From: a virus
Length of the DNA stretch: 25,241 nt
Virus record (IMG/VR): IMGVR_UViG_3300029952_000118
Location: 1 to 25,241 of that record
Strand: one strand, 5' to 3'
Part shown: one piece after another, positions 1 through 6,335 of the stretch
How positions within the stretch are numbered: the first letter of the stretch is position 1
How the letters are laid out: every line of letters starts with the position of its first letter
Notes under the pieces: generated by a model
What the model saw: only the letters and a program-made list of their open reading frames with translations
Told to the model about the DNA's origin: nothing
Database searches by the model: none
Made by a program: the position numbers and the translations under genes

Positions 1-58
1 AGACCTGGTAGATCAGGAGTAACAATATTTTTTAATCCAAAACTAAAACGTAACCAAA

Positions 59-466
59 ATGAAACAATTTTTAACAAGCTATGTAGCGGCCTGCGAGTAC
101 CTGAAGCGTGACACAAAATACCCTGATGTACCGCAGTACTCCGCGAAAAAACAACAGCGCCTGAATGCTGATCATGAGCTTGAGACCTTACTTGAAGCAA
201 ATAACATGATCGCAAACGATGGGAAATTGTGGGAAGCTGATCTGGCAGATACTACTCAGGAAAAATGGTATCCGTGGTTTGATATAGAACCCGTTACCGA
301 CCAAGCTCCTGAAGAAGGTCCTGCGGGTTTCCGCCTGTCGTTCTTCGGCTGCATCTGCGACGACTCGGCTGCGATTGTCGGTGCCCGCCACGCGTGCAAA
401 AACAGGGAGGTAGCAACGTTTATGGGTAAGAGTTGCCCAACGCTATATAAGCTGACGCTGGGTTAA
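59..466 (+). CDS. DGR target (variable) protein, small, no export signal
   Basis: A 135-aa protein whose C-terminal part is diversified by the retroelement next to it. The VR covers about residues 87-110, and the adenine-mutated codons fall at residues 96-110 (FFGCICDDSAAIVGAR). Before the VR is an aromatic patch (EKWYPWFDIEP, residues 68-78). After it comes a tail of about 25 residues (NREVATFMGK..LYKLTLG). From memory, this resembles small Bacteroidota phage/ICE proteins with a YYPWF patch, a hypervariable stretch, then VGSRLCFK-type and YAGKQF..LYK motifs. The aromatic patch plus FRLS next to the VR is compatible with a C-type-lectin-like DGR fold, which is inference. There is no signal peptide or membrane helix. 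The ATG is preceded by an AT-rich leader with no Shine-Dalgarno site. The gene ends 30 bp before the TR. Its biological ligand is unknown. Confidence 0.85.
   Translation: MKQFLTSYVAACEYLKRDTKYPDVPQYSAKKQQRLNADHELETLLEANNMIANDGKLWEADLADTTQEKWYPWFDIEPVTDQAPEEGPAGFRLSFFGCICDDSAAIVGARHACKNREVATFMGKSCPTLYKLTLG
318..388 (+). repeat. DGR variable repeat (VR)
   Basis: This 71-bp segment of the target gene aligns without gaps to the TR at 496-566 (offset 178). The first 26 bases are identical. From 344 on there are 12 substitutions, at 344, 345, 348, 354, 357, 362, 368, 369, 375, 377, 380 and 387. Every one lies opposite an adenine in the TR: seven A to G, four A to T and one A to C. No T, G or C of the TR has changed. 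Identity ends just after GCCC(A/G)C. Further 3' only a degenerate coding resemblance remains (VR RHAC against TR HIC). Confidence 0.95.
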
Positions 467-495
467 AATAATGGGTTGTGCGCCACTATAGCTGA

Positions 496-566
496 GTCCT
501 GCGGGTTTCCGCCTGTCGTTCAACGACTGCAACTACGACAACTCGAATGCGAATATCAGTGCCCAC
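496..566 (+). repeat. DGR template repeat (TR), probable template RNA region
   Basis: This is the invariant donor copy for the VR. Read in VR frame it encodes AGFRLSFNDCNYDNSNANIS then AHIC and a TAA at 573-575. It is preceded by an in-frame TAG at 489-491, so it is not translated as a protein. The first 25 bases after the leading G (497-521) contain no adenine. The next 45 (522-566) contain 16 adenines in 11 codons, concentrated in AAC/AAT codons, which is the usual TR design for maximal amino-acid diversity. Twelve of the 16 adenines differ in the VR; those at 531, 538, 541 and 552 are unchanged. The template RNA presumably continues into the spacer before the RT gene. Confidence 0.95.
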
Positions 567-596
567 ATTTGTTAACGAAATAAAGTGGCGCAGACC

Positions 597-611
597 TTGC
601 CAACATGGCAA
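597..611 (+). other. Small hairpin in the TR-RT spacer
   Basis: TTGCCA and TGGCAA form a perfect 6-bp stem with a 3-nt loop. It lies 30 nt after the TR and 65 nt before the RT start codon. In studied DGRs the RNA 3' of the TR is structured and needed for cDNA priming. This stem could be part of such a structure, but it is short and could occur by chance. Confidence 0.3.
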
Positions 612-675
612 AAAATAACAAGTGAAAACGGGGCTTTGGTAGCGAAAGCGAAGAAGACCTGAAGCACAAAGGCTC

Positions 676-1692
676 ATGAAAAGAATAGCGAATATATATC
701 AGAACATATGCAGTATTGCAAACCTGGAACTGGCAGACGATAAAGCCAGGAAGGGAAAGGAGCAATGTGGCATACGTAAACATGACCAGAAACGCGATGC
801 GAACCTTGCAGCGCTCCGGGCGATGTTGCTGAATAAAACCTATAAGGCAGGCGGTTATGATGTGTTTAAAATACATGAGCCAAAGGAGCGCGAGGTATAC
901 AGATCGGATTATTATCCACACAGGATATTGCACCATGCGATATTGAATTACCTGGAGCCGGTGTTTACATCCGTTTTTACAGCTGATACTTATAGCTGCA
1001 TAAAGGGAAAAGGCATACACGGGGCTTTCTATGCGGTAAAACGGGCATTTAAGGACGTGCCAGGCACAACGTATTGCCTGAAGATGGATGTGCGGAAATT
1101 CTACCCTAATGTAGACCATGATATACTTATGGAGCTGCTGCGAAGGAAGTTTAAGGATAATGATCTTTTGTGGCTGCTGGAGGAGATCATACGGAGCGCA
1201 CCGGGCTTGCCCATCGGCAACTATCTGAGCCAGGGACTGGCTAATTATTACCTGGCAGGGTTTGATCACTGGATCAAAGAGGTGAAGGGCGTAAAATACT
1301 ACTTCAGGTATGCGGATGACCTTGTGATCCTGGCACCGGATAAACCTACGCTGCACCAACTACTGGCAGATATAAGAGAGTATTTGGCTAGGAAGCTGAA
1401 GCTGGAGGTAAAGGGTAACTACCAGGTATTCCCGGTAGATAAGCGTGGAGTGGACTTTGTGGGGTATGTGTTTTATCATACGCACATTCTGGTGCGTAAG
1501 CGGATCAAGAAAAACTTTGCCAGGAAACTGAAGAAAAGTAAAGACCCGGCAATGATCGCCTCTTATAACGGCTTTTTGAAGCATGGGAATTGCAGACACC
1601 TAAAAAAGAAACTATTACATGAAGCGATTCAGCGACCTGAACATAACGATAGCAGACGGGCCATTCACGGGGAAGAAAAAGGAAATGGATGA
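676..1692 (+). CDS. DGR-type reverse transcriptase
   Basis: A 338-aa RNA-directed DNA polymerase, the error-prone enzyme that copies the TR into mutated cDNA for VR replacement. Visible RT blocks, in order: VYRSDYYPHRILHHAI (about 75-90); motif A DVRKFYPNVDH with the first catalytic Asp at 138; the B-region GLPIGNYLSQ at 177-186, where the xIGxxxSQ form is typical of DGR RTs rather than the QGxxxSP of group II introns; motif C RYADD at 211-215 with the catalytic Asp pair; and the D/E region to about 280 (DFVGYVF, then RKRIKK). No maturase, endonuclease or Avd domain is fused. The ATG is 110 bp after the TR. The last 24 codons (from 1619) are shared out of frame with the next gene, and residues after about 312 look non-conserved. 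Normal length for a stand-alone DGR RT. Confidence 0.95.
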   Translation: MKRIANIYQNICSIANLELADDKARKGKEQCGIRKHDQKRDANLAALRAMLLNKTYKAGGYDVFKIHEPKEREVYRSDYYPHRILHHAILNYLEPVFTSVFTADTYSCIKGKGIHGAFYAVKRAFKDVPGTTYCLKMDVRKFYPNVDHDILMELLRRKFKDNDLLWLLEEIIRSAPGLPIGNYLSQGLANYYLAGFDHWIKEVKGVKYYFRYADDLVILAPDKPTLHQLLADIREYLARKLKLEVKGNYQVFPVDKRGVDFVGYVFYHTHILVRKRIKKNFARKLKKSKDPAMIASYNGFLKHGNCRHLKKKLLHEAIQRPEHNDSRRAIHGEEKGNG

Positions 1693-1921
1693 GTTATTTG
1701 ACGAGGAGATCGAAATACATGATTACAGGGTGGTTGATTCCAAGTTCCCGAAGCCAGGATGCGAAAAGTGCCTGCATATGCAGATAGCTATTGACGGCAA
1801 AAAATATGTTGCTTTCTGCTCATCGAAAAACCTGATCAGAAACCTAGATCAGATAGTAAAAGAGGACTTCCCGATAGTAACGACAATTAGAAAAGACGGT
1901 AAAAAATTCATATTTACATAA
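1619..1921 (+). CDS. Small conserved phage protein, possibly nucleic-acid related
   Basis: A 100-aa protein with the pattern LDGxFTGKKxxMDELFDEEIxIHDY, then CLHMQIAIDGKKYVAFCSS, and an ending FPIVTTIRKDGKKFIFT. It resembles a small, probably all-beta family often found in early regions of Bacteroidota phages near recombination or single-strand-binding genes; its function is not known to me. The start at 1619 overlaps the RT gene by 74 nt. A shorter start at 1685 (MDELF) would nearly remove the overlap and has a purine-rich upstream stretch. I prefer 1619 because the residues before MDEL look like the family N-terminus. The stop codon overlaps the ATG of the next gene by one base, so translational coupling is likely. 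Confidence 0.7.
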   Translation: MKRFSDLNITIADGPFTGKKKEMDELFDEEIEIHDYRVVDSKFPKPGCEKCLHMQIAIDGKKYVAFCSSKNLIRNLDQIVKEDFPIVTTIRKDGKKFIFT

Positions 1922-2586
1922 TGAAGACACTAGGTGTACATCAGCTGCAGAAGAAGAAGTTTAAGGTGAATGAAACAGACGGGGAATGGAAGGAGCACCT
2001 GGGAGATATACCGAATGGGTTTGTTGGGATCATATACGGGGACCCCGGGAATGGGAAAACAGAATATAGTATCAGGCTAGCCAAATATGTGACGAGGTTT
2101 GACAAGGTGGGCTGGCTGAGTTATGAGCAGGGACATGGAGCTGATCTGCAAATGGCGCTTAAACGTAATAACATGAGTGAGGTAAATGGTAAGTTTTTTA
2201 TCGTTGACCCACTTGAAAAGCGTAAACGGTCAATGTCGCTAGTGGAGGAGCTTGATGAATACCTGAGCAGGAGGAGTTGCCCACCATTTGTGTTTGTTGA
2301 CAGCCTGGACTACTTGCGCATGACCACGGAAGAATATTTTGACCTGAAGGAGAAACATGGCAAACGCAGACGAATATTTTTTCTAAGTCATGCGAATGGT
2401 AATGAACCTAAGAGCCGAACCGGTAAGGATATTATGTATGATGGGATGGTGGGGATTTTTGTGAAGCGGTTTATAGCCTACCCGAAAAAGAACCGACTGG
2501 GCGGCATTGAGGACTATATAATATGGGAAGAGGAGGCGAGGAAACGGAATGCACTTTACTTTAAGAAAAAAGAAAACGCTGAATAA
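1921..2586 (+). CDS. RadA/RecA-like P-loop ATPase
   Basis: A 221-aa ATPase. The Walker A motif GDPGNGKT is at residues 40-47. It is followed by a RecA/RadA/KaiC-type strand with acidic residue (VGWLSYEQG, 63-71), where the Glu is expected to activate water. Walker B FVFVDS is near 123-128. A late FFLSHANG strand is followed by a segment like the RadA region around its conserved H-x-x-K-x-G element. There is no separate helicase or protease domain. It probably acts in phage DNA replication, recombination or target handling. It fills a position where Mu-like phages carry the MuB ATPase, but it lacks AAA+ features visible by eye, so I do not call it MuB. It overlaps both neighbours by one base and is part of one operon with the DGR RT. 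Confidence 0.7.
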   Translation: MKTLGVHQLQKKKFKVNETDGEWKEHLGDIPNGFVGIIYGDPGNGKTEYSIRLAKYVTRFDKVGWLSYEQGHGADLQMALKRNNMSEVNGKFFIVDPLEKRKRSMSLVEELDEYLSRRSCPPFVFVDSLDYLRMTTEEYFDLKEKHGKRRRIFFLSHANGNEPKSRTGKDIMYDGMVGIFVKRFIAYPKKNRLGGIEDYIIWEEEARKRNALYFKKKENAE

Positions 2587-3038
2587 TGGTTAAATATATA
2601 CTCGTATCCACAAAGTTTGAGGGCTACCTGGTTTATGGGTTCAATAAGAGGGGCTACCTAGTGCTGTTTGAGAACTGTGGCTGGGCGATGACTGATGAGC
2701 AACAGGCGGCAGTATTGCAAAACCTGCGGTATGGGTTGAGCCTGGATAACTTTAAGGGATGGGTGAATAGTTGTGGCCATAAGGTGGTGAAGGTGGATGT
2801 GGACCTGAGCTTTGAGCGGTTCTGGATGGTGTATGATAATGCCAGGAACCGGATACCTGCGGAAAAGCTGTGGAAAGGGCTGAGTGATGATCAACGGCAG
2901 TATGCCTTTTATGTGCATGAGGCTTATATGCAATACCTGAAGCAGAATGGCTGGCTGACTAAGATGTACCCGGATACGTTTTTAAGAATGCATCTGCGGG
3001 ATGAGTTTTATAAAATGAAAGCACCAGAAAAAAAATAG
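2586..3038 (+). CDS. Phage protein of unknown function
   Basis: A 150-aa soluble protein. The C-terminal half contains FERFWMVYDNARNRIPAEKL, W-x-x-L-S-x-x-x-x-x-YAF and LKQNGWLTKMYPDTFL. This resembles the small helical module at the C-terminus of some phage replication-organiser proteins (FWxxYxKKxxxxxAxKxW...). The N-terminal half is beta-rich and unrecognised. The gene overlaps the upstream ATPase by one base and is separated from the next gene by only 4 nt. A replication-associated role is only an inference from context. Confidence 0.55.
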   Translation: MVKYILVSTKFEGYLVYGFNKRGYLVLFENCGWAMTDEQQAAVLQNLRYGLSLDNFKGWVNSCGHKVVKVDVDLSFERFWMVYDNARNRIPAEKLWKGLSDDQRQYAFYVHEAYMQYLKQNGWLTKMYPDTFLRMHLRDEFYKMKAPEKK

Positions 3039-3042
3039 TACT

Positions 3043-3393
3043 ATGAGGCAAATACCTGGGAGAAAGGTTCATAATACCTTGTTCGGACTGGAGGAAGAGC
3101 CGGTGAATGAGGATCAGCAGGATACCAGGGGACGGGACCCCGAACTGATCAGGCAGCGTGATGAGCATTTGCTGTACCGGTATAATTACTACCGGAGCAA
3201 ATATTACAAGAGCAAGAATGATCCGAGGCTAGACTATGACTGGATAATGGAGCAGCTTGGGCGGGAATTTTACCTGACGCCATATACGGTAGGTAAGAAG
3301 ATCGCTGATAACATTGGGCTATCAGTGCGCATACACAGGGAAAAAATTAGTATTGCTAAACTGCAGGAAAAATATCCTTTTTTTAAATGGTAG
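3043..3393 (+). CDS. Conserved helical phage protein, possible HTH
   Basis: A 116-aa protein. The central part, RDEHLLYRYNYYRSKYYKSK then LDYDWIMEQLGREFYLTPYTVGKKI, is a helical segment followed by what looks like a helix-turn-helix (EFYLTPYTVGKKI, about residues 76-90). A similar short family (RDELLLxRYYYY...YDxxLxxLExEFFIxxRxI) is common in mobile elements of Bacteroidota. It is likely to bind DNA or a partner replication protein, with no firm function. Its 3' end overlaps the GemA-like gene by 7 nt. Confidence 0.55.
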   Translation: MRQIPGRKVHNTLFGLEEEPVNEDQQDTRGRDPELIRQRDEHLLYRYNYYRSKYYKSKNDPRLDYDWIMEQLGREFYLTPYTVGKKIADNIGLSVRIHREKISIAKLQEKYPFFKW

Positions 3394-3836
3394 ATACTGA
3401 ATATAAGGTGAACAATGGCCAGATAGCGAAAATACACGTTTTGCTGGCTAAACTAGGGCTTGGAAAGGAAGTGAAGGCACAGATGGTGCAGCAGTATACT
3501 GATGGCCGTGAAACGAGCACAACGAAGCTGAGCTGGAAGGAAGCGGCAGATTTGATAAAGGACCTGGAGGGACAGCTGGCCGGTGCAGATAAGCAGGTAT
3601 TAAATGACGGCAAAGCAGACAGGAAAAAGAAGCTGATACTGCATTATGCCCACCAAATGAAGTGGCAGATAACGGAAGAGGGCAAAAAGCCAAAAATAGA
3701 TATGGCCCGGGTAAATGATTGGTGTGTGAAGTACGGGATGTATCATAAGGCGCTTAATGACCATAGTGTGGGGGAACTGAGCAAATTGGTGGCGCAATTT
3801 GAAAAAGTGTATAAGAGCTATTTAAATGCGATTTAA
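3387..3836 (+). CDS. GemA/gp16-like phage regulatory protein
   Basis: A 149-aa protein. It starts with GQIAKIHVLLAKLGL and has TDGRETSTTKLSWKEAADLIKDLE at about 37-62, then a basic helix and a C-terminal half (WCVKYGMYHKALNDHSVGELSKLVAQFEKV). The order IAKIH...LG...TSxxxLxxxEAxxLIxxL fits the Mu gp16/GemA family, and the C-terminal part is the version seen in Bacteroidota prophages. In Mu, GemA affects host gene expression and DNA supercoiling. The role here is assumed similar only by family. It is the last gene of the tightly coupled early/middle operon. Confidence 0.7.
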   Translation: MVDTEYKVNNGQIAKIHVLLAKLGLGKEVKAQMVQQYTDGRETSTTKLSWKEAADLIKDLEGQLAGADKQVLNDGKADRKKKLILHYAHQMKWQITEEGKKPKIDMARVNDWCVKYGMYHKALNDHSVGELSKLVAQFEKVYKSYLNAI

Positions 3837-3862
3837 TTGGTAATTTTATAAAAAAATAGATC

Positions 3863-4366
3863 ATGAAACAGCTAATACTTTTTATTGCCTGCCTGATATC
3901 GCTGAATGCAAATGGGCAAGCGTATGTTAACGGGATTGAATACAAGCAGGGAGAATCAAAGGAATCTTTTCAGAAAAGAAAGCATGCTGCTGATAGCGCG
4001 ATATATGAAGAAGCAAGGCAGGCATATTGGAAAACACACACCAATACTACCGGAGAAGATGAGTGGATAAAAAGGTACACTGATCAAAAGGAAAGTGAAA
4101 ATGCCGAAAAGGCGTCCTATGCGCAAACAGTAAAGGAATTGACTCCTAAATATGGAGCGTCAGTTGCCAAGCGAATTGCTAAGGGGCAGGTATGGATCGG
4201 GATGACAGACCAAATGTGTGAGCTTTCATTGGGCAGAGCCGATGATGTAAAAAACACTTATACTGATAAAGGCAAGATAGAACGCTGGTATTACAGTAAT
4301 GCCATTAGTAGCATTAGCGGAAGTCTTGCGTTTAAGAACCATAAATTAATCGCAATAAGCGAATAG
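3863..4366 (+). CDS. Exported SmpA/OmlA-like small protein
   Basis: A 167-aa protein with an N-terminal signal peptide (MKQLILFIACLISLNANGQA, probable cleavage after NG or GQA). A charged middle part, residues 40-90, is followed by a domain with KGQVWIGMTDQMCELSLGRADDV and later KIERWYYSN. The GMT...LG.P/A pattern is that of the SmpA/OmlA (BamE-like) fold, common in small Bacteroidota lipo- and periplasmic proteins. There is no lipobox Cys at the cleavage site. It may be a prophage cargo (lysogenic conversion) gene rather than part of virion production. The AT-rich leader has no Shine-Dalgarno site. A strong terminator follows 25 nt after the stop. Confidence 0.65.
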   Translation: MKQLILFIACLISLNANGQAYVNGIEYKQGESKESFQKRKHAADSAIYEEARQAYWKTHTNTTGEDEWIKRYTDQKESENAEKASYAQTVKELTPKYGASVAKRIAKGQVWIGMTDQMCELSLGRADDVKNTYTDKGKIERWYYSNAISSISGSLAFKNHKLIAISE

Positions 4367-4390
4367 CAATATGATAAGCCGAAAATGAGT

Positions 4391-4415
4391 AGCCCCCAAA
4401 TTGGGGGCTTTTTTT
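4391..4415 (+). terminator. Rho-independent terminator
   Basis: AGCCCCC (4391-4397) pairs with GGGGGCT (4403-4409) around a 5-nt AAATT loop, and seven T follow immediately (4409-4415). It ends the rightward early operon. The leftward head operon stops at 4414-4416, so the two convergent operons meet exactly here. On the - strand the stem is not followed by a T tract. Confidence 0.9.
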
Positions 4416-4992
4416 ATGTTGGTGTATTAAGGGTGCCTGTGATGATGGGAGTGGCCGGAGCATATAATACGGGGATATTTGCGGAGAAATCAGTGAAGGA
4501 GTGTGAGAACATGAGCTCACGGGTTTTGAGGCCCGGGCGGCGGTTGTCTGTGGCGTAGTTGATGCGGTGCATGGGCTGAGCCAATTGCTTTACGCTGTTG
4601 TCTTCATTAAATGCGACCGGAGGTACCCATCCTTCCAGGAGCTGGTATATCTGGTATTCCAATTCCAATATTTTAAGGGCTGCCTGCGAGTAGGTGCCAG
4701 GCGTAAGGTTGCTTGTTTCTTCGTAGGGATCGGTGGCGAGCTTGAGGAGTATATTGCCGGTGGCCCGTTGGTTACCCTGTGTGAGCTGCTCGAACTTCCA
4801 GTTTGGAAAATCTATGAATACGCAGGGAAATATAACCCAGGGACGTTCCGGCTGATCAAGCTGGCCGTAATCCATGTCGATAAACTTAATGACGTTGTAG
4901 ACAGTTTCATCTGGAGCGGTAGCAGTGATGGTTAGCAGCTTTTGCATTATCTGGAAATAGATGTTTCCGAATGGGGAGTTCATTATGTTCAT
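4414..4992 (-). CDS. Probable tail-completion/terminator-like phage protein
   Basis: A 192-aa protein, last gene of the leftward packaging/head operon. It begins with a helical stretch (IYFQIMQKLL), then VIKFIDMDYGQLDQ. A beta-rich body follows (PWVIFPCVFIDFPNWKFEQL, then NILLKLATDPYEE), and the end is an apparently flexible APATPIITGTLNTPT. Size, position beside the gpG-like gene and the IxLxL strand pattern fit the small tail-terminator/joining proteins encoded there in Mu-like phages. I do not recognise a named family with certainty. It overlaps the gpG-like gene by 4 nt (ATGA type). Confidence 0.55.
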   Translation of the reverse strand: MNIMNSPFGNIYFQIMQKLLTITATAPDETVYNVIKFIDMDYGQLDQPERPWVIFPCVFIDFPNWKFEQLTQGNQRATGNILLKLATDPYEETSNLTPGTYSQAALKILELEYQIYQLLEGWVPPVAFNEDNSVKQLAQPMHRINYATDNRRPGLKTRELMFSHSFTDFSANIPVLYAPATPIITGTLNTPT

Positions 4993-5546
4993 GATACAAT
5001 GATTTTAAATAAGAGTGGCACTTCTTTTTTGAACATGGCTTTGATCTGCTGATCCAGTACCGGTGACCGCCCCATAAACTGGCGCTTTGGCATTTGTGTG
5101 CTGTGAGCACCGATGGTGGCGCGGCGAATGGTGCTAATACCCCGCTGCTGATTAATGGTACGGACTTTTCCGAGGTGTAATTTTCCTGCCCTGTCTTTTG
5201 CGAAATTCAATATTGTATCGCGCATGGGGTGCGGGATCATGCCGCCTTCGTTGTGAATTTTGGAATAAGGCAGGCTGGAGGTTATGATGGCTTTCTCAGC
5301 ATCTGAATAGGATTTGAAAGGTGACCGGCGCAGGGCGGTGCTTTTCATGAGTATGGGCCGCGATTGATCTTTTTTGTCTGCTCTTTTTTGCCAGGGTTCG
5401 AAGGTTGCGCCCTGGAAGCCGCCTTTCTGGAAGTTCTGGTCTATAAATACCAATGCGGTGGCCGCCATCTTGTTTACCAGGACAGGACGTTGCGCCTTGA
5501 TGCGATCAAGGATGTTTTTTAGTGGTATTTGTAGCGGGTCCTGCAT
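4989..5546 (-). CDS. Virion morphogenesis protein (Mu gpG / P2 gpS-like)
   Basis: A 185-aa protein with the classical order of this head-tail completion family: FxxGGFxGxxFEPWQKR (about 38-52), ILMKSTALRRS, AIITSSLPYSKIHNEGG (about 85-101), and near the end MPKRQFMGRSPVLDQQI. The IHNEGG and P-x-R-x-FMG elements are the most diagnostic. In Mu and P2 such proteins help close or join the head and tail. The start codon follows the stop of the gpF-like gene with no gap, and the 3' end overlaps the next gene by 4 nt. Confidence 0.8.
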   Translation of the reverse strand: MQDPLQIPLKNILDRIKAQRPVLVNKMAATALVFIDQNFQKGGFQGATFEPWQKRADKKDQSRPILMKSTALRRSPFKSYSDAEKAIITSSLPYSKIHNEGGMIPHPMRDTILNFAKDRAGKLHLGKVRTINQQRGISTIRRATIGAHSTQMPKRQFMGRSPVLDQQIKAMFKKEVPLLFKIIVS

Positions 5547-6335
5547 TTATGATCTTTTGGGCAGGTTTTCTTTTGCCCAGGTGTTAAGAGATTTCTTTGG
5601 TACTCCGGTATAGTAGGGGTGATCGGGAGGCAATGCCTGAGATTTGCGGGCATAGTTGGTGCGGAACATGGCAGGGATGAGTTCGGGATCAGGAAGGGTT
5701 TCATCAGGGGTTTGGATATAGGTGCTGTTGGGTAGCTGCAGTATAGTGCAGTAGCAATTAAAATGCAGTAACGGACTGGCGTATTCCCACACCGGATCAT
5801 TGATGGGCCTGATCATATCATCATAAGGGGCGCATATAGGACAAACGTGCTCCCCTTTTGAGGTTTTAAACTGCAGGTAAGGCATTGTATCTGCACTCTC
5901 CTGGAAGCGGCCCCATTTGGCAGACATTTGCGAAGCTGCTACAGCTGCATTATATTCTACTTTGCCATAGGTATCTACATACACTCCGAGCTTCTGCCTG
6001 GCTGCAGTCTCAAATTGGGAAAAGGACGGGGAGGATTCGACTCCGCTCACCATGACAGGCTTAAGCAGCTCAGAGAGCGCCTGGTTGATCTGGTAGCTTT
6101 TTGCGGCGCTGAACTGGTATACTGATTTCTCCAGGGCTTCAAACATTTTGGCATCCGGAGTTGTATAATCGTAACCCTCCGTGCCGGGAAGCGTGACTTC
6201 TTCTGTGGTAAGCCCTTCTTTTATGGCTTTGGTGAAGTTCTCTGCCATGTGAAGCGCTGTGGGATCATCTATGTCGCCTGGCTTTATATCACCTTCAAAT
6301 ACCTTTTGAATGAGGTTTAAAAACGGCTCCGGCAA
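5547..6335 (-). CDS. Phage head morphogenesis protein, Mu gpF-like (start uncertain)
   Basis: A minor head protein of the gpF/SPP1 gp7 superfamily. The C-terminal half shows EYNAAVAASQMSAKW, YLQFKTSKGEHVCPICAPYDD and LLHFNCYCTILQL. Together these give the CxxC...HxxCxC metal-binding-like signature of the family. A helical N-terminal half precedes it. The drawn start at 6335 is a TTG. The same frame stays open to 6458 (stop at 6459-6461) and encodes a plausible family N-terminus (HLRAKIKILYGHVHQLEDD) without any ATG, GTG or TTG. The real start is therefore unresolved and may be a rare codon (ATT at 6405-6407 or ATA at 6399-6401), or a mutation has removed it. It lies between the portal and gpG-like genes, as in Mu. 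Confidence 0.8.
   Translation of the reverse strand: MPEPFLNLIQKVFEGDIKPGDIDDPTALHMAENFTKAIKEGLTTEEVTLPGTEGYDYTTPDAKMFEALEKSVYQFSAAKSYQINQALSELLKPVMVSGVESSPSFSQFETAARQKLGVYVDTYGKVEYNAAVAASQMSAKWGRFQESADTMPYLQFKTSKGEHVCPICAPYDDMIRPINDPVWEYASPLLHFNCYCTILQLPNSTYIQTPDETLPDPELIPAMFRTNYARKSQALPPDHPYYTGVPKKSLNTWAKENLPKRS

Noticed and set aside
318-566. VR and TR as a plain recent duplication
   Set aside because: Mismatches occur only at adenines of one copy. Plain divergence would hit all bases.
556-1359. 267-codon open frame on the - strand opposite the RT gene
   Set aside because: It lies wholly across the RT coding region and TR, and its product is Cys/His/Ile-rich with no domain pattern. It is a mirror effect of RT codon usage.
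1921-2586. MuB identity for the P-loop ATPase
   Set aside because: The motif style (SYEQ after Walker A, late SHANG strand) fits RadA/RecA rather than the AAA+ MuB family, and no MuA-like gene is in the window to support it.
3378-3393. T run (CCTTTTTTTAAATGG) that could be a -1 slippery site joining the 116-aa and GemA-like genes
   Set aside because: The -1 frame meets a TAA at 3384-3386 right after the slip, and the second gene has its own ATG at 3387. This is an ordinary overlap.
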